A DNA stretch of 64,000 nucleotides from Pirellulaceae bacterium (GTDB lineage: Bacteria; Planctomycetota; Planctomycetia; Pirellulales; Pirellulaceae), in NCBI GenBank assembly GCA_026004795.1, contig BPJV01000002.1, forward strand, positions 1 through 64,000, in the 5' to 3' direction. Both the position numbers and the translations under genes were made by a program. Position 1 is the stretch's first letter, and each line of letters opens with the position of its first letter. Under the pieces are notes generated by a model. It saw nothing but the letters and a program-made list of their open reading frames with translations. It was not told the origin of the DNA and did not search any database. Of the stretch, positions 24,287 through 33,535 are shown in pieces.

Positions 24287-25815
24287 CAGTCGCTACTCCG
24301 TGAAGATAGAAACGGTAACGTCGAATCGCAACCGTCACTCGTCGTTCACTTCATCACTCAGCCGTTGATCCGTAACCAATCCGTCCCCCCACCCGACGTT
24401 GTTGATCACGCGAAAGCCCAGCGTCCGGTTGCTCACGACGTCCAATCCAACGGACAAGGAACTGCCGTGGCCTAGCCTCCGATACCGCTCACCGTGTGCA
24501 AATCGCCGCCGCCTTGGCCATGTATTGGAACCTACGTCGCTGTCCCACTCATCTTACCACCAGAGACAGTGACTTTTGCGAATGATGACTTTTGTGAATG
24601 ATGCGCCACACTACAACCGTTCTCTGCCACCATCCGCCGCATCCCGGTCGCGACCGGTTCCACACTGGATTCGCTTGGTGCCATTATCCACACTCGGACA
24701 ATCGACGATCTTGGCCTTCCCTGACTGGCCCATGGCACCACAAACCACCCTGCGGCGATGGGGAGACTCCGGAAGAAGGTTGGTGGTAAGCAAGGAAGAT
24801 GATGCAAATTGCAGCATCCCGATTGCTGCAATTTGCAACACCGCGTAACTCTAGTTCTCGGTTGCTTCCCCCCTGACTGGCGTCATAGCCAGAGATTTCT
24901 GCCTCCCGGTGTCACCAGTTGGACAGCACCTTCCGTGTCGTTTCGCGTCGCCACCGACGCCTAGCCGTCCTGGCTCTACCACCGGCCAAGAGCTTCCCAC
25001 CGTAGCACAAGGAGTATTCCCCACGCCCCTAAACCAGGATTTTTCTCGATCAATGACCAGGGCAAGCGGAGGGTAGCCCCATTCTTATGATTCCCCCCAG
25101 CCCCTTCTTTAGGCCACCCGGTGCCTCATCGCGCTTACCGCCCCCTCCAGCTCGCGGCCGAGCCCACGCCGCGCGGTGCCACACGCACCAATTAGACACA
25201 TACATTCTTTATCTACGATGTTTCTTACGAGGAAAAACGTGCCAAAGAAGCCTGAGAAAAAGGTGGGTGGCACCAATCGGACTGATGGGGAAATGCTTAA
25301 TCGGAATGGCAAAAGAAGCATGAGGAGAAGGTGGGTGGCACCAATTGGACTGATGGGGAAATGCTTCGCACGCAGGGCAATGGCACGTAGTTTGCATCTT
25401 CTGACGGTGGGTGGTCTCCGAACCACACGATCACCGACAGTGGCGGTGTGCAGCCGATGGTACGGAGTTGGATCCGATGGTGAACTCGATGTTAGGAACC
25501 ATGGCCCACTCCTCAGGGGGGGATGTCAGGAGAGTCGCCAGTGAGCTGGCAAGCGTCGAGAAAAAACATCCATCGATCGCTCCGTTTTGGTGTGAGGTGC
25601 GTGCCGCATCATCGAAGCGGCAGGCGCGACCAGCACCGATAGTCGAATGCTGCCGACCTTGATCGTTATCTTCGGCCCACCTGCGTTTTCGACAGTGCTT
25701 TTTCCCGAGATTTTTGTAGCGGGGTCGGAACGAGGCAAATAAAATGCACTGGGAGAACGCTTTTCTTTTGCAACCAACTCGTTGATCGATCTGTTCACAG
25801 GGAGCCATGACACCC
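24287..25815. other. Long intergenic region with a duplicated repeat
   Basis: About 1.5 kb without a credible gene. It holds the 68-bp duplication at 25244-25379 and a 19-base word TTCTTATGATTCCCCCCAG (25082-25100) that recurs at 32210-32228. The end should contain the promoter of the VWA gene. Confidence 0.55.
25244..25379. repeat. 68-bp tandem duplication with GTGGGTGGCACCAAT core
   Basis: Two head-to-tail copies start at AAAGAAG (25244 and 25312). They share AAGGTGGGTGGCACCAAT, then GGACTGATGGGGAAATGCTT; the last third diverges. The core is the same GTGGGTGGCACCAA found at the ends of modules at 1.5, 3.3, 5.5 and 6.4 kb. Confidence 0.8.
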
Positions 25816-28800
25816 ATGTCATTTGCGAAACCAATCTTGTTTCTGCTTGCGGTTGTCTCCATGCCGCTAAGCGTTTTGGCCGCCGACCATCAGATCCCCG
25901 CTGCCACTCGGTGGGCAACCTTTGACAGTGCGGATGGTCAATATTTTGCGTTTACCATCCAGCCGGAGTTCAAGGCAAACGTTCCTGTTCCGGCAGCGGT
26001 GAGCGTGGCGATTGTGGTCGATACCTCGGCGACCCAGACTGGCCCCGTGCGGATCGAGTCATTGGAGATCGTGGAAGAGCTGGGGAGAACACTGCCCCCG
26101 GAAACCAGGGTTGCCCTATTTGCGTGTGACGTGGAGACAGTGGCGTATACGGATGGTTTGGTCAGTCCGCGAAGTGAGGATTGGCAAACTGGGATCGCGC
26201 GGCTGCGGAAGCGGATTCCGTTGGGGACTACCAACCTGGGAGCTGCCATTATCACCGCGGCATCCACGTTGGCTGGTGCCGAGGGGCAACGAACCATTCT
26301 TTACATTGGTGATGGGGTGAATCGCCATCACTTCCTTAGTCCATCGGCGCACCAGCAGTTGGTGGACAAGCTGATCGCGCAGCGCACGACGGTTTCCGCG
26401 CTGGCCATCGGTCCGGTAGTCGATATCGCCACGTTGTCGGCATTAGCCAATCACACGGGCGGAGTCGTCTTCTCGCGGGACGAGATCCAGGAGTCAACTC
26501 AAACGATCGGCCGCGGATTGGCGTTGAGCGTAGCGGCGCCGGTGATTTGGATAAACGAGGCGACGTTGCCACAAGCCCTAGCTGCTCACTTCCCGACGCG
26601 ATTCCCGCCGCTGCGTACGGACCGTGATACAGCCATCATCGGCAGGTCGTCCTTGGGAAGTGCGGCGGGCTCGGTCGAGCTTCATGGCGAAGTCGGCGAC
26701 GTACCGGTAACGGTCGTGGCGGAAGCAGCTCCCGAAGCATCCAACCCGGACATGGGATTTCTTGTCGCCCTCACCGACTCGGCGGCCAAGGACGGAGGGC
26801 TATCGATGCCTGCTCTCGGTTCCGCCGGGTTGCGTGCCATCAGTCTACTGCTTGCCGATGACGCCGTCGCTTTGGTCAAAGCGGGTCGGTTTGCCCTGAG
26901 CAGTGGTCAGGTCGACAGCGCGATCAAAATTGCTGAGCGTGCTTTGAAGCTCGATCCGAACAACGTGGAAGCAAGGGACTTGTTGAGTGCGGCCCGCGAG
27001 GCGTCCGAGCGCGCCTCCGAGGTTCCAGCCGGCAAATTCATGCAAACCGGTGGAGATGATCCCTTCCAGGCTGGTGGCTCTGCTGCAGGTTCTGACGACC
27101 CCTTTGGCACATCGCAGCCACCGGCCAACCCGTTTGGTACGGCCGATGAGACCACGAATCCGTTCGCGGATGACATGCCTCAGGCGGCAGAGATCGCAGC
27201 GGAGGCACCTCCAGCAGCGCCTGCTGCCCCTGCCGCACCGGCTGCTCCCCGTACTCCTGCTCCCGACACTGGCAGCCTCCTCGACGATACGCTGGATGCG
27301 GGGACGCTGCTAGCGGAGGAACAGGCGCGGCGCGAAGCAGCAGCGCAGGCTTTTGAAGCACACGTGCGGGCTCAACTGCGGGCTGCACATGAGCTGATGC
27401 GCAAAGATCCGGTAGCCGTCAAAAACTCGCTGAAGCTCTTGTTGGAAGAAGTCGACACGGCGGCGGAAATCGATCCGGGAGTTCGCGCGCAACTACGGGA
27501 ACAGGTCAGTGCGGCCATCAAACTGGCTGCTGCTGCGGAAGCTGCTTTCTTCGACCGCATGCAACGCGCGGAGACCGTGCGCGCTCAGGCCGACCAAGCT
27601 CAACGCCTGCTGGCCGAGACGCAACGTCACGGGGAGGCACTCAAGCAGTTGGTCGAACAATTCAACTTCCTGATGGAACAGCAACGGTATCTCGAAGCGA
27701 GCAAAGATGTCGCTCCAGAGATCACCCGCATGGCTCCGCAATCGGTGCTGGATAACGTAGCGCGTGAAACCAGTTCTCTGGCCGCGAATCAGGCGCTATT
27801 GCGTGAAGTCTTCGAGGCCCGTGAACAAGGATTCGTCGATGCGATGCGAGGCGTAGAAGAAGCTGCCACTCCGTTCGACGGCGTGCCTCCGATCATCTAT
27901 CCGCCGCCGGAAATCTGGCAAGCGATCAGCGCGCGACGCAAAGAACGCTATGGCTCGATCAACTTGGCCGGCAGCAGCGAAGCGGAGCAACGCATCTATT
28001 CGGCACTGAAGCAGCAAATTGAGCCCGATTACAGCGGTATCCCCCTCTCGCAAGTTATGACCCGGATTAGCGATGAACTGGGGATCCCCATTTGGATCAA
28101 CACCACGGAGCTGGATTTGTTAGGCGTAGATCCGGAGATGCCCATTACGCTGAATCTCCCTCCGCTCTCCTTGCGCAGCGCCTTGCGACTGATTTTGGAT
28201 CCTCATGAATTGACCTACATCGTACGCAATGAAGTGTTGGAGATCACCAGCCTGGATAGCGCGGAAAGCGATCCGATCAATAAGGTCTACCCGGTCGGCG
28301 ACCTCGTCGTCCCCCCTATGCCGATGGGAGGTGGCATGATGGGTGGCATGATGGGAGGCATGGGAGGCATGGGAGGCATGGGCATGGGAGGCATGGGAGG
28401 CATGGGCATGGGAGGCATGGGCGGTATGGGCATGGGAGGCATGGGTATGGGAGGTATGGGCATGGGAGGCATGGGGGGTATGTTTGCCGTGCCCGATGAC
28501 CCCAGCAAATCTCCCAGCACCAGCCCTCTAAGCCGCCATCATGCGAGCGACTCGGTAAACGTCGACCGCTGGATCGCTCAGTTGGAGTCGGCTGACGAGC
28601 AACAGCGACGCGAGATCGAGGCGGAGATTCGGCGATTCGTGCAATCGCGAGTCGAGGTAGCGCAAGCGCACTTGGAAGCCCAACAGGAGGCAAATGCCAA
28701 AGCAGAGTTTGAGAAAGTTATCGGTACGATTCAAGGCTTGCTGGCGGCTGGTTATCCACAGCCGTGGATGTACCAAGCACTGAGTCTGGCAATGGAAGCC

Positions 28801-30000
28801 TGCGAATACCCGGCTCCGGAAATCAAACGAGTCCTGCTCAGTAGCGTCGATTTCAGCGGCGATCCCGACGACGCGCTCGCAGTGGCCAAGCACCTGGCCG
28901 GTAAAGGGATGAAGCGGGAAGCCCTGGAAATCCTCCATGACGTAGCCACGGTCCAACCTTTCCGGTACGACGTATTCGCCCTGGCGTTGCCTCTGGCGTC
29001 GGAGACTCAAGACTTCGACGCATTGCAGTGGGTTTGCGTGGGCGTAATCAGCAAGGCGTGGCCCAAAGAACACGCCGATCTGTTCGACAAAGCAAGTGCT
29101 CTAGCACGAGTGACCGCCATCCGCTTGCAGCAGCAAGGACGGGTGGTGGAAGCAAGAGCCTTTGAAGAGGCGATCAAGGACGCGATGAAACGAGACCTCG
29201 TCGTCCGCGTCAATTGGACCGGTGACGCCGACTTGGATATCCGAGTTCGAGAACCGGGAGGAACCATTTGTTCGCTGTCCAACCCGCTTACCGAAAGCGG
29301 CGGCGTGCTGTTAGGAGACGTCAGCAGCTCCAATCAACAGGCGACGATTGATGGCTTTTCCGAATACTATGTCTGTGCGCAGGGATTTCCTGGGCAATAC
29401 GATATCCTCATCCGTCGCGTCTATGGCCGCGTCTCGGGTGGAAAAGCTACCGTCGACATCATCACGGATTTTGGCACACCGGAACAGCAACATATTACGC
29501 AGCAAATCGATATTGGTGAAAAGGATGCGTTGTTGCAAGTTGCGGTCAAGACTGGCCATCGCCAACAGCCAATCGAACAGGCCCACCTGGCTAGTATCCA
29601 AAAGAAGCAATTGGCTACCGGTCGAGCCGTCCTCGCGCAACTGGCTGCTAACGGTGGAAGTCACGAATCGCTGGCCGACGACTATTACAACTTCCGTCGC
29701 ATGTTGGCACTGTCGGGAGGTCGTGGCTTGAACTTTCCGGTAGGCGGTGGGGCCGTCGGGTACATGCCGGTGGTTACGAATCTGCCGGAAGGAGCTAGCT
29801 TGTTCGTCAATGGCGTCGTTTCGGCCGATCGCCGCTACGTACGCATTTCGCCGACACCGTTCTTCACTGGAATTGGTGAGATCTTCACCTTTAACTTTGT
29901 CTCCGGAACGACCAATCAGCAAGGCACCGGCAATTTGGGGCAAGGTGGTCTAGGTGGCGGTCTGGGTGGTGGTCTAGGCGGTGGTGGGGGAATTTTCTAG
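25816..30000 (+). CDS. Giant exported VWA/TPR/STN/DUF2135-type protein with Gly-Met repeat
   Basis: A 1394-residue exported protein; the signal peptide ends near VSMPLSVLAADH. In order: a VWA domain (about 40-235; MIDAS DTSAT in VAIVVDTSATQTG); a TPR-like pair (ALSSGQVDSAIKIAERALKL); a disordered DPF/NPF and Pro-Ala stretch (about 405-490); a coiled coil (to about 680); and an STN-like secretin domain (IPLSQVMTRISDELGIPIWI, about 734-825). Then come a Met-Gly-Gly repeat (about 833-891), a helical domain (about 910-1110), a DUF2135-like beta domain (VRVNWTGDADLDIRVREPGG, about 1130-1220) and a Gly-rich tail. The start 25816 has GGAG eleven bases upstream; ATG 25807 is nine bases before. It probably scaffolds envelope complexes; the exact role is unknown. 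Confidence 0.82.
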   Translation: MSFAKPILFLLAVVSMPLSVLAADHQIPAATRWATFDSADGQYFAFTIQPEFKANVPVPAAVSVAIVVDTSATQTGPVRIESLEIVEELGRTLPPETRVALFACDVETVAYTDGLVSPRSEDWQTGIARLRKRIPLGTTNLGAAIITAASTLAGAEGQRTILYIGDGVNRHHFLSPSAHQQLVDKLIAQRTTVSALAIGPVVDIATLSALANHTGGVVFSRDEIQESTQTIGRGLALSVAAPVIWINEATLPQALAAHFPTRFPPLRTDRDTAIIGRSSLGSAAGSVELHGEVGDVPVTVVAEAAPEASNPDMGFLVALTDSAAKDGGLSMPALGSAGLRAISLLLADDAVALVKAGRFALSSGQVDSAIKIAERALKLDPNNVEARDLLSAAREASERASEVPAGKFMQTGGDDPFQAGGSAAGSDDPFGTSQPPANPFGTADETTNPFADDMPQAAEIAAEAPPAAPAAPAAPAAPRTPAPDTGSLLDDTLDAGTLLAEEQARREAAAQAFEAHVRAQLRAAHELMRKDPVAVKNSLKLLLEEVDTAAEIDPGVRAQLREQVSAAIKLAAAAEAAFFDRMQRAETVRAQADQAQRLLAETQRHGEALKQLVEQFNFLMEQQRYLEASKDVAPEITRMAPQSVLDNVARETSSLAANQALLREVFEAREQGFVDAMRGVEEAATPFDGVPPIIYPPPEIWQAISARRKERYGSINLAGSSEAEQRIYSALKQQIEPDYSGIPLSQVMTRISDELGIPIWINTTELDLLGVDPEMPITLNLPPLSLRSALRLILDPHELTYIVRNEVLEITSLDSAESDPINKVYPVGDLVVPPMPMGGGMMGGMMGGMGGMGGMGMGGMGGMGMGGMGGMGMGGMGMGGMGMGGMGGMFAVPDDPSKSPSTSPLSRHHASDSVNVDRWIAQLESADEQQRREIEAEIRRFVQSRVEVAQAHLEAQQEANAKAEFEKVIGTIQGLLAAGYPQPWMYQALSLAMEACEYPAPEIKRVLLSSVDFSGDPDDALAVAKHLAGKGMKREALEILHDVATVQPFRYDVFALALPLASETQDFDALQWVCVGVISKAWPKEHADLFDKASALARVTAIRLQQQGRVVEARAFEEAIKDAMKRDLVVRVNWTGDADLDIRVREPGGTICSLSNPLTESGGVLLGDVSSSNQQATIDGFSEYYVCAQGFPGQYDILIRRVYGRVSGGKATVDIITDFGTPEQQHITQQIDIGEKDALLQVAVKTGHRQQPIEQAHLASIQKKQLATGRAVLAQLAANGGSHESLADDYYNFRRMLALSGGRGLNFPVGGGAVGYMPVVTNLPEGASLFVNGVVSADRRYVRISPTPFFTGIGEIFTFNFVSGTTNQQGTGNLGQGGLGGGLGGGLGGGGGIF
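28316..28490 (+). repeat. ATGGGAGGC minisatellite inside the VWA gene
   Basis: About twenty in-frame variants of ATGGGAGGC/ATGGGCATGGGAGGC encode alternating Met-Gly-Gly and Met-Gly-Met-Gly-Gly. Units are multiples of three, so copy-number changes keep the frame. It joins the STN-like and helical domains. Confidence 0.9.
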
Positions 30001-30836
30001 TCCGCCTGTGGGATACTGCTCCAGAAAGTTTATCCGTCACCAGTGGTTTACCACGATCATCGTGTACCCATCGCCAGCTTGTTATCGCCGCCTTGCTTCC
30101 ACCACGTAGCGCGGCGAACCGATAATCCGAAAACAGCCTCATGAGAGCACGCGCCTGGTGAGGCTGTTGGTGTTTTCATCGGCCCAACAGCCCATCCCGG
30201 CATCCCTCTGCAGAGCTACAGCTTTGGCGGCCAGGACACAGTTGGGGAGGCTCGTTCGGCAGGAATTCTTGCTGGAGTCCCTTGCGCTACTGATGACCAA
30301 TTCCGGAGGATGCAATCGTTAGGCGCCCGGTGCCGGTTGACCATCAGGCGAACGTCACATCCGTGAGGACCACGTGTCGCCACCGTGTCGGGAAGACGAC
30401 GCGTTACCCGGTAGGCGCGGGCCCTAGTCCCTCTAGTGCTTCGGATCGGGCGCTGCCAGCGGATGGACGGGAATGCTGCCATGCCCAAACGCCGCATTCG
30501 GCTCAGTCGGCGACCCGTGCCCCCGGCGGAAGCCCACCACAGCGAGGCCCCAGGGGCGTTAAACCTGGATCGGCCTAAAAGCTATCGCCGGTGAACGCTC
30601 GCAGCGGTCTCGCCACCACGTCCTCGCCGTTCGATATCCGGCGGCCGACGAACCGCGCACTCTCGCACGTAGAGGACAAAGGTTGGTTGGTGTGCTGGGG
30701 CGTCCCCACCTACAACATGAGGTTGCACGAAGGTGACCAGATACCCCGATTCCCTCGCCAGGGCGTTCGTCAACGTCGTCGACTTCCCTCGCCATCTCGC
30801 GTGTGGAACTGGAACGTCCAGTAATCAACCGGGCAC
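30001..30836. other. Intergenic region, mostly empty
   Basis: About 830 bases with a hairpin at 30132-30168 and no credible gene. Frames on the minus strand here (for example 30559-31203) overlap better-supported genes and look like shadows. Confidence 0.45.
30132..30168 (+). terminator. Hairpin downstream of the VWA gene, possible terminator
   Basis: A perfect 10-bp stem, AACAGCCTCA (30132-30141) and TGAGGCTGTT (30159-30168), with a 17-base loop, followed by GGTGTTTTC. The T-run is weak and the hairpin starts about 130 bases after the stop codon, so termination is only possible. Confidence 0.4.
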
Positions 30837-31076
30837 CTAGCGGCCACCGGCGCTCTCCAAAGCATTCAGCAAGGCATCCAATTGCCCACGGGTCCGCTCG
30901 AGTTGCATTCGAATCTCGGTCAACTGTTGGCGCAACGACTCGTTCTCGGCGCGTAAGCGAGCCACTTCCGCCAACGTTGCTCGCTCGGAATGCTCTTCGC
31001 CGCCGGCAGGCATTGGCGGTGAGAGCGGACGCGATGGCGGAACGTTGACGAGGCGCTGATGCGGGTGGTAAGCCAC
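30837..31076 (-). CDS. Small coiled-coil protein
   Basis: A 79-residue protein with a short N-terminal Pro-rich part and a strong heptad-repeat helix (LAEVARLRAENESLRQQLTE, IRMQLERTRGQLDALLNALE). It starts with GTG at 31076, 14 bases after the stop of the double-PDZ gene on the same strand, which suggests co-transcription. No ribosome site is obvious. It has no signal or membrane segment. Coiled-coil composition and operon position make it a plausible real gene, probably an oligomeric partner; function unknown. Confidence 0.5.
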   Translation of the reverse strand: MAYHPHQRLVNVPPSRPLSPPMPAGGEEHSERATLAEVARLRAENESLRQQLTEIRMQLERTRGQLDALLNALESAGGR

Positions 31077-31090
31077 TGGGTAGCGGCTTT

Positions 31091-32122
31091 TCAGACATTG
31101 TACCAGGAACGTTTCCGGACACGTCCGAGTTGGAGTTCAACCCGCCGCGGAGACCTGCCGCGGTAAAACAGCAACTCCACCGGCTGTCCCGATTCGGCTC
31201 CACTTAACCAATTGACCAAATCGGCCGCCGATTCGATAGGCGTGCCGTTGAGTTCCACGATGGCATCCCCCGGGCGCAGGTCCGCCTGCTTGGCTGGCGA
31301 GTTCGGCTCGACATTGGTCACTGCCGCACCGCGAAAAACCGCCAGTCCAAATCGTTGCCGGAATGATTCCGTGAGATCCGTGACCACCACTCCCAACCAG
31401 GCTGGGGCATCTTCATCGTCGCTCATCGTGGCCAGCTCTCGCTCAGCCAGCGCGGCATCGATGACCCGCACGGTAAACTCTTGACTTCTTCCGTCTCGGT
31501 TGACGAGCAAACGGATCTGGTCTCCGGGACGAGTTTTTTCCAACTGAGTGGCCAAATCATCAATCCCGGCGATGGCAAAACCATTCACTGCGAGGATACG
31601 GTCTCCCGGACGGATACCGCCGCGGTCTGCAGGTCCGCCGGCGGCCACCTCCTCGACCCGCACACCAATACCCCCACCAGGTGTTTCCACGACCTCCAGA
31701 CCAACATAAATCTTGCCGGAAGCTGGCCCCGTCGACGGCAAGGCGGGCGGTTCGGGGACGGGAAGAGATGACTGAGGAGGAGGCAACTCGGCGACCGCAG
31801 GCGGGGGCTGTTGGTCGGACCTGCCTGCCGCCTGCCGCTCATTTTCTTTCGAGATCGTCTGCCCTTCGTCGCTCGATGGCTTCTCCCCCGCGTTCAACTG
31901 ACTGCGCACTGCCTCCTCCAACCGCTCGAGAAACGTTTGTCCTTGCGCAGCGGACGCCCCCAGTCCAAAAAGGAGCGTCAAAGAAAGAAGCAGCTTCGGC
32001 CACCATCGAAGCGCATCAACCACGCAGTCCATTGGCCTGAATGCTGTTAACCGAGCGTGAGCAAAAAATACCGCTGGCTGCCGCGCACCGGCCTGCGAAG
32101 CGAGCGACGTGATTCGGGGCAT
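31091..32122 (-). CDS. Membrane-anchored or exported protein with two PDZ domains
   Basis: A 343-residue protein with a hydrophobic segment at about 37-58 (WWPKLLLSLTLLFGLGASAA), probably a signal or anchor after a cytoplasmic stretch. A Gln/Pro-rich linker follows, then PDZ1 (YVGLEVVETPGGGIGVRVEE ... GGIRPGDRILAVNGFAIAGI) and PDZ2 (WLGVVVTDLTESFRQRFGLA ... ADLRPGDAIVELNGTPIESA). There is no trypsin-like protease domain, so it is not an HtrA protease but a PDZ adaptor, possibly helping envelope quality control. The ATG at 32122 has AGGAGGT eight bases upstream, the best ribosome site in the area. The small coiled-coil gene follows 14 bases downstream. Confidence 0.8.
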   Translation of the reverse strand: MPRITSLASQAGARQPAVFFAHARLTAFRPMDCVVDALRWWPKLLLSLTLLFGLGASAAQGQTFLERLEEAVRSQLNAGEKPSSDEGQTISKENERQAAGRSDQQPPPAVAELPPPQSSLPVPEPPALPSTGPASGKIYVGLEVVETPGGGIGVRVEEVAAGGPADRGGIRPGDRILAVNGFAIAGIDDLATQLEKTRPGDQIRLLVNRDGRSQEFTVRVIDAALAERELATMSDDEDAPAWLGVVVTDLTESFRQRFGLAVFRGAAVTNVEPNSPAKQADLRPGDAIVELNGTPIESAADLVNWLSGAESGQPVELLFYRGRSPRRVELQLGRVRKRSWYNV

Positions 32123-32360
32123 CAAAAACGACCTCCTAAAAAACTTAGACCACTCAATTCGATCGACTGCTGATATTCTACCGATCCACATGGCCTTGGG
32201 AGCGATTTTTTCTTATGATTCCCCCCAGACTAATGGACTTGCTTCCAATCGGGACGATGCTCGTTTCGGAGGCAAGAGTCGCTTTCGGTGCCCACTGAAT
32301 GAACCAAGGAATTGCTCGGTGGACGATCACGCGCACATCAACAACCAGATCCGCTCCGAC

Positions 32361-33525
32361 ATGTATCCTCTGCCGCGCCAGATCGAGGCTGGAATCGAGG
32401 CTGAATCGGTGACCGCTAGTGAGCTGTTCGCCGCGGTAGTGCGATGGATTCACCATGATGTGGCCGATGACGACTTGGCTCAGCTGTCGCGGGATCTGGT
32501 CGTTGATGAGCAACGTGGACGTAGCCCCCTATGGGCAGCGCGTCGGTTTCCCGATGGCTCCTTGGCGGCCGCATGCTATTTTCGCCGCTTGCCGGGAAAT
32601 GTGGCGACACTTGGTGGCGCTCGACAAGCGCAAAGTTCCGTTTCGGAAAAGCCTTCAGATTTGAGTGAGTGTCTGGCGGCTTGCCTTCGCCGCGGTGCCG
32701 CATTAGGTATCGGGCAAATCCAGGCAATTTTGCCTGAAACTGACGGAAAACTGCGACGGAGTCTCGAATCAGCCGGTTTTTTTGCGGCGGCCATCGTGGA
32801 ACAACGGTGCCTCAGGCTGGATGCCCCTCAACTGACGGTGCACGCTATTGCAACTCAGGAACAGCCACCAACGCCTGCCGCCCGACCCCGATCCTCCGCC
32901 AGTGCCCGAGAAAGTCGGTCTGCAGGATGTCCCCCGGCAATCGAACGGTGAAGAAACACGATCCCTTCGATCTTCCGCCGACGGTTTGAAGCACCTAGCG
33001 CGAAACCAGACGCCCGTGTGCGAACCACCGACCAGCCCTGGTCCTTTCACGTTTTTTTCCGCTGCGGAAATCGCTCGCGGTCAACTGGTAGAACTGTTGA
33101 ACCAGACATTTGTCGGCACGCTCGACTGCCCCGCTCTCAATGAGCTGCGCACGCCGGAAGAATTCATGGACAGTTTTTTGCACGATCGTGATCTGACCGA
33201 CGACTTGCAATGGTATGTGGCCACAGTCGGGGAGGAACTTGCCGGTTGCCTATTCCTCACTCCCCTCGCTGAGGAACTGATGGAAATAACTTACCTGGGA
33301 CTGCGACCGCAATTCCGGCAGCGTGGTTATGGTAGGTACCTGGTAGAACATGCACGAAACCTGGCGACATCGCGTGGGGCGAAGATGCTGCTGACCGCAG
33401 TAGATGCGAACAATCTTCCGGCCGTCCGCATCTACCGACGCGGCGGCTTTCAAGTCCTCCAGCGCATGAGCGTTTACCTGGCCGGCCGCGTCGGCCAGAG
33501 TAGAGGTTACGCCTGGGCGATGTAA
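32361..33525 (+). CDS. Double GNAT-domain acetyltransferase, frame broken in the linker
   Basis: Two frames together make one planctomycete-type protein. The first, from ATG 32361 to a stop at 32951, holds an N-terminal GNAT-like half (VVRWIHHDVADDDLAQLSRD ... LPETDGKLRRSLESAGFFAA). The second runs to 33525 and is a good GNAT domain: FFSAAEIARGQLVELLNQTF, DCPALNELRTPEEF, MEITYLGLRPQFRQRGYGRY with acetyl-CoA loop RQRGYGR, and DANNLPAVRIYRRGGF. The frames overlap at 32848-32951 in a Pro-rich linker, so a single-base indel there would join them into about 388 residues. GNAT enzymes transfer acetyl groups from acetyl-CoA to amines; the substrate is unknown. Alternatively there are two separate genes. 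Confidence 0.65.
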
Positions 33526-33535
33526 ACTGCGGTGT

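Noticed and set aside
28287-28693. Pro/Met-rich antisense ORFs over the minisatellite
   Set aside because: They mirror the ATGGGAGGC repeat of the VWA gene and have no start signals.
30559-31203. 214-codon minus-strand frame
   Set aside because: It overlaps the coiled-coil gene in another frame and has no recognisable domain or ribosome site.
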